54,254 nt of DNA from Bacteroides sp. (lineage in GTDB: Bacteria > Bacteroidota > Bacteroidia > Bacteroidales > UBA7960): the NCBI GenBank assembly GCA_036351255.1, contig JAZBOS010000136.1, forward strand, positions 1-54,254, read 5' to 3'. Position 1 is the stretch's first letter, and each line of letters opens with the position of its first letter. The notes under the pieces are model-generated. The model was not told where the DNA came from. It saw only the letters and a list, made by a program, of their open reading frames with translations, and ran no database searches. This document shows, piece by piece, positions 44,439 to 52,066 of the stretch. A program made the position numbers and the translations under genes.

Positions 44439-45551
44439 TTGAGAAATTTGCTGTTCTTTCTTACCCTTCTTATTCTTTCAGAAAGCACCTTTTCGCAGAA
44501 GATTCTGTTTGAAGCCTTTCCGAGAACTTATGTGGCATACCGGACAAGCCAAAAACTTTTCCTGGACGGCCGGCTGGATGAAGCGGACTGGCAGGCCGTG
44601 CCCTGGACCGAAGACTTCACCGACATTGAAGGCAGCCTGAAGCCGTCCCCCTTTCTGCAAACCCGGGTGAAGATGCTCTGGGATGAAAACTATTTCTACA
44701 TCGCCGCCGAACTGGAGGAGCCTCACCTCTGGGCTACCTATACAGAAAGGGAATCCATCATTTTTCACGAGAACAACTTTGAAGTGTTCATTGACCCCAA
44801 GGGAGATACCCACAACTATTATGAGTTGGAGATCAATGCTCTGGGCACGGTTTGGGATCTGATGCTCCTAAAACCCTATCGCAATGGCGGCCAACCCATC
44901 AGCGCCTGGGATGTGGCCGGATTCAAATATGGCATAGAGCTCAGGGGCACCCTCAATGACCCCACAGACCGCGATACCCTGTGGACCGTGGAAATGGCCT
45001 TCCCCTGGAAGGTATTGAAAGAAGCTGCTCCCGGAAAGCGCCCTCCCCGGGCAGGCGATCAGTGGCGCATCAATTTCTCCAGGGTGCAGTGGCAAATCGA
45101 AGCCGTCGAGGGACTGTACCAGAAGGTCATCAAAACCGAAACAGGCCTGCCTTATCCCGAATACAACTGGGTATGGTCGCCGCAAGGAGTCATCGACATG
45201 CACCGTCCCGAATCCTGGGGCTATGTGCAGTTCTCCGCATTAAAGGCCGGGGAGGGCAAAGAAGCCTTCAACATCCATCAAGATGAATACCTGAAGTTTG
45301 TCCTGCGCGAACTGTATTATCGCCAGCATAATTTCTTCTGGGAACACCAGCGTTATGCCCGGAGCCTTGAAGAACTGAATCCTGACGACCTGGAATTCTT
45401 TGCCCCCTACCCTGTCGCTTTTGATGTAGCCCAAACCCGCTTCAGGCTTTCACTTCCGTCAACCGACGGGACTTCCTACTGGCACATCAGTGAGGACAGC
45501 CGGTTATGGAAAACCAATAATCCATTTGAAGAAAGGGGAATGTTTTATTAA
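44439..45551 (+). CDS. Carbohydrate-binding family 9-like protein (CBM9-like), TTG start
   Basis: 370 aa. The frame has no ATG at the front: a stop at 44418 limits it upstream, and TTG at 44439 gives a proper signal peptide (MRNLLFFLTLLILSESTFSQ), so TTG is the likely start. The CBM9-like fold occupies about residues 30-240: KLFLDGRLDEADWQAVPWTE at the start, YFYIAAELEEPHLWA, and NNFEVFIDPKGDTHNYYELE. The C-terminal part (PESWGYVQFS, then YYRQHNFFWEHQRYA) is typical of Bacteroidota proteins of this type. It is probably exported and binds glycan, with no catalytic motif seen. It follows the hydrolase gene by 18 bases in the same operon. Confidence 0.87.
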   Translation: MRNLLFFLTLLILSESTFSQKILFEAFPRTYVAYRTSQKLFLDGRLDEADWQAVPWTEDFTDIEGSLKPSPFLQTRVKMLWDENYFYIAAELEEPHLWATYTERESIIFHENNFEVFIDPKGDTHNYYELEINALGTVWDLMLLKPYRNGGQPISAWDVAGFKYGIELRGTLNDPTDRDTLWTVEMAFPWKVLKEAAPGKRPPRAGDQWRINFSRVQWQIEAVEGLYQKVIKTETGLPYPEYNWVWSPQGVIDMHRPESWGYVQFSALKAGEGKEAFNIHQDEYLKFVLRELYYRQHNFFWEHQRYARSLEELNPDDLEFFAPYPVAFDVAQTRFRLSLPSTDGTSYWHISEDSRLWKTNNPFEERGMFY

Positions 45552-45570
45552 CGGTAAAACCCTTTAAAAC

Positions 45571-45584
45571 TAAAAACGTTTAAT
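45571..45584. promoter_or_regulatory. Weak operator-like site before the PNGase F gene
   Basis: TAAAAACGTTTAAT contains a central CG within the palindrome AAACGTTT and matches the lacI/susC operator at roughly 10 of 14 positions. It lies 10 bases before the ATG, which is close for a promoter element, so it may be fortuitous. Confidence 0.3.
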
Positions 45585-45593
45585 TATTAAATA

Positions 45594-46631
45594 ATGAAAA
45601 GATTCTATTCCTTAAGCCTGCTTATACTTTTCGCTTCGCCCTTGCTATTTTCGTCCTGCGACAAGAAAGAGGATGATGAAGATCAAAAGCCAGTCATTCA
45701 TACCGTAAATACCTTTCAGTCGGTCAGGCACGCCTTTGGTGGCGAATTTAGTCAGGCCCACGAAGGCACATTCAATTTCCCGGCAGATCCCACAAAAGTG
45801 GAAAAGATCAGGATGTTCATCAAGCTCAGGTGTCCCGACGGGGGTTGTAATGCCTGGGATGTCTTTGCCAACATCAAGGTTTGGGACAATGATTCAGAAA
45901 CCTGGTTCGAAATTGGGCGCTACATCACGCCTTACGGGGTTGACAATGTCCAAAGGCCCCAGGGCTTCATTGTAGATGTCACCGATTTCAAATCACTTCT
46001 CGCCGGGGAGGTCAGTCTGCGTTCTTTTGTTGAGACCTGGGGCAGTGATGGCTGGCTGGTCACGGTCGATTTTGAGGTGACCGAGGGCAATCCCGATTAT
46101 CCCTATTATGCCGTTCAAAACGTGCTGGACTATGCCCAGCATTCGCTGCACGGCGTTCCCTATGGGGAAGAACATGATTTTGTGCTGCAAAAGACCATAG
46201 GCATTCCTGCCAATGCTGTAGAAACCTGCCTGCGGACCATCATCACCGGATGGGGGCACGCCACCCCGCTGGACCCTGGTGGCAGGGGCTGCGCCGAATG
46301 GTGTTTCCGCACCCACCAAGTAGCTATCAATGGCGAGGCCATGTTTGATCACGATATGGGTCCCATGGGTTGCGGGCAGAATGCCGTTCAGCCACAATAT
46401 GGCAACTGGACTCCCGATCGCGCCGGTTGGTGTCCGGGGATGGAAGTGCCCGTCAGGAAAGATCTCTTCGCAGACCCTATGAACGGCCAAAGCTTTACCT
46501 TTAATTATGAATTCCAGGAGTGGGAAAACAACTTCCAATCTACTGCTGATAATCCGCACGCTTATTATGCCCTGACCACTTTTGTAGTCGTAAAAAGTAA
46601 TGAGCCCATTCAAAAACCCAGCGTCAATTAA
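45594..46631 (+). CDS. PNGase F-type peptide-N4-(N-acetyl-beta-glucosaminyl)asparagine amidase, lipoprotein
   Basis: Cleaves the amide bond between N-glycan and asparagine, releasing the whole glycan. It closely follows the Elizabethkingia PNGase F sequence from memory. Shared stretches include DVTDFKSLL, DGVPYG-like HGVPYGEEH, GWGHATPLDPGGRGCAEWCF with RTH, and NWTPDRAGWCPGMEVP. Both eight-stranded jelly-roll domains are present. Predicted key residues correspond to Asp60, Glu118 and Glu206 of PNGase F: here Asp89 (CNAWD), Glu147 (VETWG) and Glu235 (CAEWC). The signal is a lipoprotein type ending FSSC at Cys22, unlike the freely secreted Elizabethkingia enzyme, so it is probably anchored in the outer membrane. 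This gene is the main evidence that the locus targets N-linked glycoproteins. Confidence 0.95.
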   Translation: MKRFYSLSLLILFASPLLFSSCDKKEDDEDQKPVIHTVNTFQSVRHAFGGEFSQAHEGTFNFPADPTKVEKIRMFIKLRCPDGGCNAWDVFANIKVWDNDSETWFEIGRYITPYGVDNVQRPQGFIVDVTDFKSLLAGEVSLRSFVETWGSDGWLVTVDFEVTEGNPDYPYYAVQNVLDYAQHSLHGVPYGEEHDFVLQKTIGIPANAVETCLRTIITGWGHATPLDPGGRGCAEWCFRTHQVAINGEAMFDHDMGPMGCGQNAVQPQYGNWTPDRAGWCPGMEVPVRKDLFADPMNGQSFTFNYEFQEWENNFQSTADNPHAYYALTTFVVVKSNEPIQKPSVN

Positions 46632-46643
46632 TCCTGAGAAAAT

Positions 46644-47762
46644 ATGCACAGAAGGACTTTCTTACATAAAGCAGGGATGATGGGCCTGGGCGTGGCCGCA
46701 TTCAACGTTTTTGGATTTGCCTGCCTCAGGGATGACAAAAGTGCCAGGTGGAAAAACTGGGTATGGGTCACGCCTGGCAGGGAGCTGGATGACGAGACTT
46801 GGCTGAAACACCTGGAGACCATCAAGCAAAGCGGAATCGACGGGATTTTCCTGCAGGTTTACAGCAGCCACAAAGCCTGGTGGGAGACAGACCGCCTGCC
46901 TGTGGAAGAGCCCTTGCTCGAACGGATAATTGCTCTGGGCCAGCAAACCGGGCTGGAAGTGCATGCCTGGATGTGGACGATGATCAATAACAACCCTGAT
47001 CATATCGAGAACCATCCCGACTGGTATGCAGTGAATGGCCTGGGGCAACCCAGCCACAGCGATCCCGCTTATGTGGGCTATTACCGCTTTATGTGTCCCA
47101 ACAACCCGGGCGTAAAGGAATTTGTCAGGGAAAACGTGCGCTCCCTGGCAAGTATTCCGGGCGTATCGGGGGTGCATCTCGATTATGTCAGGCTCCCTGA
47201 TGTCATCATCGCTGAAGGATTGCAACCCAAATACAATATTGTTCAGGACCGCGAATACCCTGAATACGATTATTGCTATTGCGAAACTTGCCGAATCAAA
47301 TTTAAGGAGGAAAGCGGCATCGACCCCCTCAAGGATTTGGAGGACCCTTCGGCAAACGAACAATGGAGGCAGTTTCGCTACGATTCCATTACGAGCCTGG
47401 TGAACGATGAGCTTGTACCCCAGGCAAGAGCTTTCAATAAACCCATTACTGCCGCCGTTTTCCCAAACTGGGAAAGTGTCAGGCAAGAATGGCGAAAGTG
47501 GCATCTTGACGCTTATTTTCCGATGCTTTACCACAACTTCTATAATGCAAAACTCTCTTGGATCGGGGAAAACCTGGAGAGGCAGATCGCTCAGCTGGAA
47601 ATAAAAAAACCAGTCTATTCTGGTCTGTTTATCCCTTCGCTGACTCCTGCTGAACTGGAACAAGCCTTGGACATTTCAAGTAAATCCGGGGCTTCAGGAG
47701 CGTGCTTCTTTGCATTTAACCACCTGACTGATGACCATCTGGAAACCATTCAAAGATTCTAA
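46644..47762 (+). CDS. Family 10-like glycosyl hydrolase (GHL10/putative TIM-barrel glycosidase), exported
   Basis: 372 aa. The N-terminus MHRRTFLHKAGMMGLGVAAF is twin-arginine-like and is followed by a lipobox-like GFAC. The TIM barrel has WLKHLETIKQSGIDGIFLQV, a region LEVHAWMWTMINNNP, and GVSGVHLDYVRLPD, which is conserved in GHL10/DUF187-type proteins. A CYCETC segment may bind a metal. Conserved acidic residues lie after strands 4 and 7, as in retaining glycosidases. No substrate is established for this branch. Position 12 bases after PNGase F and before the EEP gene suggests action on the released glycan or on the protein-proximal GlcNAc (inference). Confidence 0.82.
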   Translation: MHRRTFLHKAGMMGLGVAAFNVFGFACLRDDKSARWKNWVWVTPGRELDDETWLKHLETIKQSGIDGIFLQVYSSHKAWWETDRLPVEEPLLERIIALGQQTGLEVHAWMWTMINNNPDHIENHPDWYAVNGLGQPSHSDPAYVGYYRFMCPNNPGVKEFVRENVRSLASIPGVSGVHLDYVRLPDVIIAEGLQPKYNIVQDREYPEYDYCYCETCRIKFKEESGIDPLKDLEDPSANEQWRQFRYDSITSLVNDELVPQARAFNKPITAAVFPNWESVRQEWRKWHLDAYFPMLYHNFYNAKLSWIGENLERQIAQLEIKKPVYSGLFIPSLTPAELEQALDISSKSGASGACFFAFNHLTDDHLETIQRF

Positions 47763-47772
47763 ACTCAGCTCT

Positions 47773-48645
47773 ATGAAAACACGCCTTTTTCTGCTGATAA
47801 TCTGGCTGTTTCCCTTGTTCTTGTTCTTATCCTGCTCCAAACGGGAAATTGAAATCAAGGTGATTAGCTTCAACGTCCGCTTTGACAATCCCGGCGATGG
47901 AAACAATGCCTGGCCAAATCGCATTCCCCTGGTTAAGCAGTATCTGGAAGAAGAAAGCCCTGACATCATTGGTTTCCAGGAAGCCCTGCATCACCAGGTG
48001 GAAGATCTCTCAGCAATGCTTCCGGGATATGACTGGGTAGGTTCGGGAAGGGATGACGGTAAGGAGCAAGGTGAATACACACCCGTTTTCTTTAAGAAAT
48101 CAGAATTTGAACTGGCCGACAAGGGGCAGTTCTGGCTATCATACACCCCTGAAATACCTGGAAGTATTGGGCCCGGTGCCCTGCTGCCCCGGATTACCAC
48201 CTGGGCCAAATTGATCCATAAGCCTTCAAAGACATCCTTGTATTTTTTCAACACCCACTTCAGCCATGTAAGTGATGAGGCCAGGCAACTGAGTGCAGAG
48301 ATCATTGCTGAGAAAATGAAACAGATCGCCGGCAAGGCGCCCCTGATCCTGACCGGCGACTTTAATATTGAATACGGAAGTGATACCTATCAGTTGGTGA
48401 GCCAACAGTTTCTCGCAGGCAATCAACTGATTAATACCTTTGCTAAGAATATGGAGGAAAATACTGCAGAGCTACCCAAAACTTACAACGGCTTTTCGGA
48501 AGCTAACACCGGGGCTTTCATTGATTTTATCTTTACAAAAAAAAGCTTTTCCATTAAAGGCTATTCCGTTGACAAGGTAAAGGCTGGGGATATTTTTATT
48601 TCCGATCATTGGCCTGTAAAAATCTTACTGGAACTAAAAAAATAA
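47773..48645 (+). CDS. Endonuclease/exonuclease/phosphatase (EEP) family lipoprotein
   Basis: About 290 aa from the start MKTRLFLLIIWLF, which gives a lipoprotein signal (FLFLSC) and begins 10 bases after the previous stop. The EEP fold motifs are complete: ISFNVRFDNPGDGNNAW, IIGFQEALHHQ (metal Glu), FFNTHFSH, LTGDFNIEYGSD (Asp/Asn) and ISDHWPVKI (catalytic His). The family cuts phosphodiesters or phosphomonoesters in nucleic acids, inositides or sphingomyelin. Lipoprotein members in Bacteroidota glycan loci are of unknown role. It ends the plus-strand operon that starts at 41907. With the phosphodiesterase-like protein at 30728 it hints at phosphate-modified glycans (inference). Confidence 0.88.
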   Translation: MKTRLFLLIIWLFPLFLFLSCSKREIEIKVISFNVRFDNPGDGNNAWPNRIPLVKQYLEEESPDIIGFQEALHHQVEDLSAMLPGYDWVGSGRDDGKEQGEYTPVFFKKSEFELADKGQFWLSYTPEIPGSIGPGALLPRITTWAKLIHKPSKTSLYFFNTHFSHVSDEARQLSAEIIAEKMKQIAGKAPLILTGDFNIEYGSDTYQLVSQQFLAGNQLINTFAKNMEENTAELPKTYNGFSEANTGAFIDFIFTKKSFSIKGYSVDKVKAGDIFISDHWPVKILLELKK

Positions 48646-48725
48646 CCGGTCTTGTATTTTTTGAGAATTGGATAAAATTCGAAGACTGATTTGCAACTGT
48701 CAGGTTATTAGACAAAACGAATAAA

Positions 48726-48739
48726 AAAAATCGTTAAAT
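48726..48739. promoter_or_regulatory. Possible auxiliary operator upstream of susC
   Basis: A second AT-rich site with AAATCGTTAAA around CG lies with its centre 42 bp (about four helical turns) upstream of the main operator at 48768. It matches the main operator at about 9 of 14 positions. Looping or cooperative binding is possible but unproven. Confidence 0.3.
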
Positions 48740-48767
48740 AATTGTTAAAAAAAAATTATATTTTTTT

Positions 48768-48781
48768 CTAAATCGTTTTAG
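48768..48781. promoter_or_regulatory. LacI-type operator in the susC promoter
   Basis: CTAAATCGTTTTAG is identical, in the direction of transcription, to the operator of the lacI promoter, and the identity extends over 19 bases with the following TTTTT. It lies 8 bases upstream of the -7 box at 48790, within the -33/-7 spacer. Confidence 0.82.
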
Positions 48782-48789
48782 TTTTTTTA

Positions 48790-48797
48790 TACATTTG
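48790..48797 (+). promoter_or_regulatory. susC promoter -7 box
   Basis: TACATTTG matches the Bacteroidota -7 consensus TAnnTTTG exactly. It lies about 140 bases before the susC ATG, leaving a long 5' leader. The operator is directly upstream. Confidence 0.65.
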
Positions 48798-48937
48798 TGA
48801 GTTGCTATATGTTTGCTTTGGCATATTTGACCCCCGGATCTGTCCGGCAATACGTTCTTCAATATCAATTCTTTTCCATTTTTCATTAACCAAAATCCAA
48901 TTTCAATTACCCAATTACCAACAAAACAAAACTAATC

Positions 48938-51900
48938 ATGAGAAAAAAAATTCTGTCTTTTGTTTTGACCATGGGGTTTTTGGTCACTGTTGCCTTTGGC
49001 CAGGACCTCTTGGTTACAGGTACGGTCACCAATGCTGCTGACGGGACCACGCTTCCCGGCGTCAGTGTAGTGATCAAGGGAACCACTGTTGGTGTCTCAT
49101 CAGACATCAACGGGAATTATTCCATTCGCGTTCCTCAGGGCGCTACCCTGCAGTTCACCTTCATTGGCATGAACCCCAAAGAGGTGGTCATCACCCAAGC
49201 CGGGACCTTAAATGTGGTCCTTGAGCCAGAAGAAACGATGCTTGAGGAATTTGTGGTTACTGCCCTTGGGATCGTTCGTGAAAAGAAATCCCTGGGTTAT
49301 GCCATGCAGGAAGTCAGCGGGGATGCCCTGGTGCAAACCGGTGAAGCAAACCTGGCGAACTCCCTGACCGGTAAAGTCTCGGGTCTGGAAGTCGTACGCT
49401 CCAGTACTGGTCCTGCAGGTTCTTCAAAAATCGTCCTCAGGGGTTTTAGCTCACTGACTGGTGACAACCAGCCTTTGATCGTTGTCGATGGTATACCTAT
49501 GAATAACTTCACAGGTGCTGATAACAACGACTACTGGCAGCCTTCCCTTGACCTTGGGAACGGTATGTCTGACCTGAACCCTGAAGATATTGAGAGCATT
49601 TCGATTCTGAAAGGAGCCTCTGCTGCGGCCCTTTATGGTTCACGGGCGGGTAACGGGGTCATTTTGATTACCACCAAAACTGGACAGAAAAAACCCGGTC
49701 TTGGAATTACCTTCTCCGCTTCGCTGGGTATTGAGTCTGTTTTCACTCACCCGGAGTTACAAAACAGTTTTGGACAGGGAAGTACCGGAATCTTTGACCC
49801 GCTTTCTACATTGAGCTGGGGTCCGGCCATTGAAGGTCAAATGGTGGAAGACTGGACCGGAGAAATGGTTCCCTTTACGGCCTATGATAACGTAGAAAAC
49901 TTCTTCGAGCCAGGCATTGCACAAAATTATTCCCTTTCATTCCAGCAGCAGTATGAGAAAGCTTCGGTTTACACCTCATTTACCCATCGCGACGATCAAA
50001 GTGTAATTCCTGGCACAGGACTCACTCGAACCAATCTGCTTTCACGAGCCGTTGCAAACTTTGGTGCAGATGACAAGTGGACCATTGATGCAAAAGTTCA
50101 GTATATCAATGCGAACGCTGAAAACCGTCCGATCCTTGGGTTCAACTATTCCAACACCTATTACACCATGCATGTATTGCCACGTACGATCGACGTGCGC
50201 AAATTTGACCCGCCTGTAAACGAGTTAGGTCAAATGATATGGTATAACAGCACCAATGACATTAACCCCTATTGGGGCGCCAAGTACGACCTGAACTCTG
50301 ACATTCGCGACCGTTTTCTTTTACAGGGTTCTGTGAAGTATGCCTTTACAGATTGGCTCAATGCGGAAGTTTCAGCCGGTTCAGACCTTTTCACCACCAA
50401 TTACGAATCAAAGCTTTATGCAGGTGGACGTCACACCCCGGCTGGCAGATACACCCTGGGAAAAGAAACATTCTTTGAACACAACATTTCCAGCATGCTG
50501 TCCGGAGGGAAAGACAACCTGATTGACAGGCTGGGTGTTTCAGGAACGATCGGAACCAACATCATGATGCAGGAGTCTTCCTATATCAGTGCCAACTCAG
50601 GTCCCCTGGAAGTTCCTAACCTGTTTGCCATAAACAATGGTATTTCCAATCCTTCGGTTTGGGAAGGCATGAGCCAGAAAAGGATTGCCTCGGTATTTGC
50701 CTTAGTACAGTTTAACTGGGCTGGTTATTTCTTCCTCGACGCTACTATGCGCAATGACTGGTCGTCTACCCTGAGTATTGAAAACCGCTCGTATTTCTAC
50801 CCCTCTGTAAACTCCACCCTGGTGTTCTCAGAAATGCTTGAAAACATGGATGTTTTACTACCCCGTTGGTTTACTTTTGGAAAGATCCGTGCTTCTTTTG
50901 CACAGGTTGGTAACTCGTTGGAACCTTATCAACTATTCAATACCTATGGTATTGGAAGCGATCCGCTGGGTAACACCATTGCCAATAGCGGAAATATTCT
51001 TTTCGATCCCAATGTAAGAAGCGAGTTGATCACTTCAAGGGAGTTTGGAACAGACCTCCGTTTCTTCCAGAATCGCTTGGGCATTGACTTTACCTGGTAC
51101 CGTCAGAATTCAACCCGGCAGCTCATTAACCTGCCGATGGACCCCCTCAGTGGTTTTGCTTCCCGTAAAATCAATGCCGGGGATATTCAGAACCAGGGTA
51201 TTGAAGTCATGCTCCATGGCCGCATCCTTCAAAACCCGAACGGGTTTAACTGGGAAGCACAGGTTAACTTCTCCAGAAATGAAAATACCATCGTTGATTT
51301 ATATGAGGACATTGAGAAATATTTCCTTGGTGGATATGACCATTTGAGGATAGAAGCTGTTGTCGGTGGAGGATATGGGGACATATACGGATCAGCTTTC
51401 CGCCGTGTGACCGATGAGGACAGCCCCCATTACGGCGAACTGTTACTTACCGAACTGGGATATCCCGTTGCAACCACCGAGCGTGAATATCTCGGGAACC
51501 AAAACCCCACCGGATTGCTGGGCTTCACCAATACTTTCCGCTACAAGGGGCTTTCTTTTGGATTTACCATTGATGGCCGTTTAGGCGGGGAAATTTTCTC
51601 AGCCACCAACGCTTATCTGCAGCGCCTTGGTGTGGCAGCTGTCACCGCTCCGGATGGAAAACGCGATGATATCATAGTGGAAGGGGTTATCGATAATGGG
51701 GATGGCACCTACCGTGCAAATACGACGGCCATTAGCGCCCAGGAATACTGGAACACCATTGGCTGGAGTGGCAGTAACCTTGGTATTAATGAAGCCAATG
51801 TATACGATGCCACCAGTATCCGTCTCAGGAATATTAACCTGAGCTATAATCTTCCCCGTAAGTGGTTTACCGGAATGCCCATCCAAGGTATCAATGCAGG

Positions 51901-52054
51901 GGTATCTGCAAATAACGTTTGGCTTTTTAAGAGCCATCTGAACGGTCTTGATCCCGAATCAGTGTATGCCACCAGAACCAACGCTATTGGCTTTGAGAAC
52001 TCGGCACCTCCTACCTCGAGGATCTTCCTGTTTAACTTAAATGTTTCATTCTAA
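48938..52054 (+). CDS. susC: SusC/RagA-type TonB-dependent outer-membrane glycan transporter
   Basis: A full-length SusC homologue of 1038 aa with a signal peptide (ILSFVLTMGFLVTVAFGQ). A carboxypeptidase-regulatory-like domain covers about residues 24-105 (VTNAADGTTLPGVSVVIKGT). A likely TonB-box region (LEEFVVTALGI) follows. The plug has the SusC signatures VLRGFSSLTGDNQPLIVVDG and GAAALYGSRAGNGVILITT-like ASAAALYGSRAGNGVILI. The 22-strand barrel runs to a C-terminal Phe (RIFLFNLNVSF). It imports oligosaccharides across the outer membrane using TonB energy, paired with the SusD-like protein 12 bases downstream. No N-terminal STN domain is present, so it is not an ECF-signalling receptor. 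That agrees with regulation by the LacI protein through the operator in its promoter. Confidence 0.96.
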   Translation: MRKKILSFVLTMGFLVTVAFGQDLLVTGTVTNAADGTTLPGVSVVIKGTTVGVSSDINGNYSIRVPQGATLQFTFIGMNPKEVVITQAGTLNVVLEPEETMLEEFVVTALGIVREKKSLGYAMQEVSGDALVQTGEANLANSLTGKVSGLEVVRSSTGPAGSSKIVLRGFSSLTGDNQPLIVVDGIPMNNFTGADNNDYWQPSLDLGNGMSDLNPEDIESISILKGASAAALYGSRAGNGVILITTKTGQKKPGLGITFSASLGIESVFTHPELQNSFGQGSTGIFDPLSTLSWGPAIEGQMVEDWTGEMVPFTAYDNVENFFEPGIAQNYSLSFQQQYEKASVYTSFTHRDDQSVIPGTGLTRTNLLSRAVANFGADDKWTIDAKVQYINANAENRPILGFNYSNTYYTMHVLPRTIDVRKFDPPVNELGQMIWYNSTNDINPYWGAKYDLNSDIRDRFLLQGSVKYAFTDWLNAEVSAGSDLFTTNYESKLYAGGRHTPAGRYTLGKETFFEHNISSMLSGGKDNLIDRLGVSGTIGTNIMMQESSYISANSGPLEVPNLFAINNGISNPSVWEGMSQKRIASVFALVQFNWAGYFFLDATMRNDWSSTLSIENRSYFYPSVNSTLVFSEMLENMDVLLPRWFTFGKIRASFAQVGNSLEPYQLFNTYGIGSDPLGNTIANSGNILFDPNVRSELITSREFGTDLRFFQNRLGIDFTWYRQNSTRQLINLPMDPLSGFASRKINAGDIQNQGIEVMLHGRILQNPNGFNWEAQVNFSRNENTIVDLYEDIEKYFLGGYDHLRIEAVVGGGYGDIYGSAFRRVTDEDSPHYGELLLTELGYPVATTEREYLGNQNPTGLLGFTNTFRYKGLSFGFTIDGRLGGEIFSATNAYLQRLGVAAVTAPDGKRDDIIVEGVIDNGDGTYRANTTAISAQEYWNTIGWSGSNLGINEANVYDATSIRLRNINLSYNLPRKWFTGMPIQGINAGVSANNVWLFKSHLNGLDPESVYATRTNAIGFENSAPPTSRIFLFNLNVSF

Positions 52055-52066
52055 AAACCGGGAAAA

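Noticed and set aside
46662..47663. 333-codon minus-strand open frame opposite the GHL10-like gene
   Set aside because: It is an antisense shadow. The plus-strand protein has clear TIM-barrel motifs and operon context.
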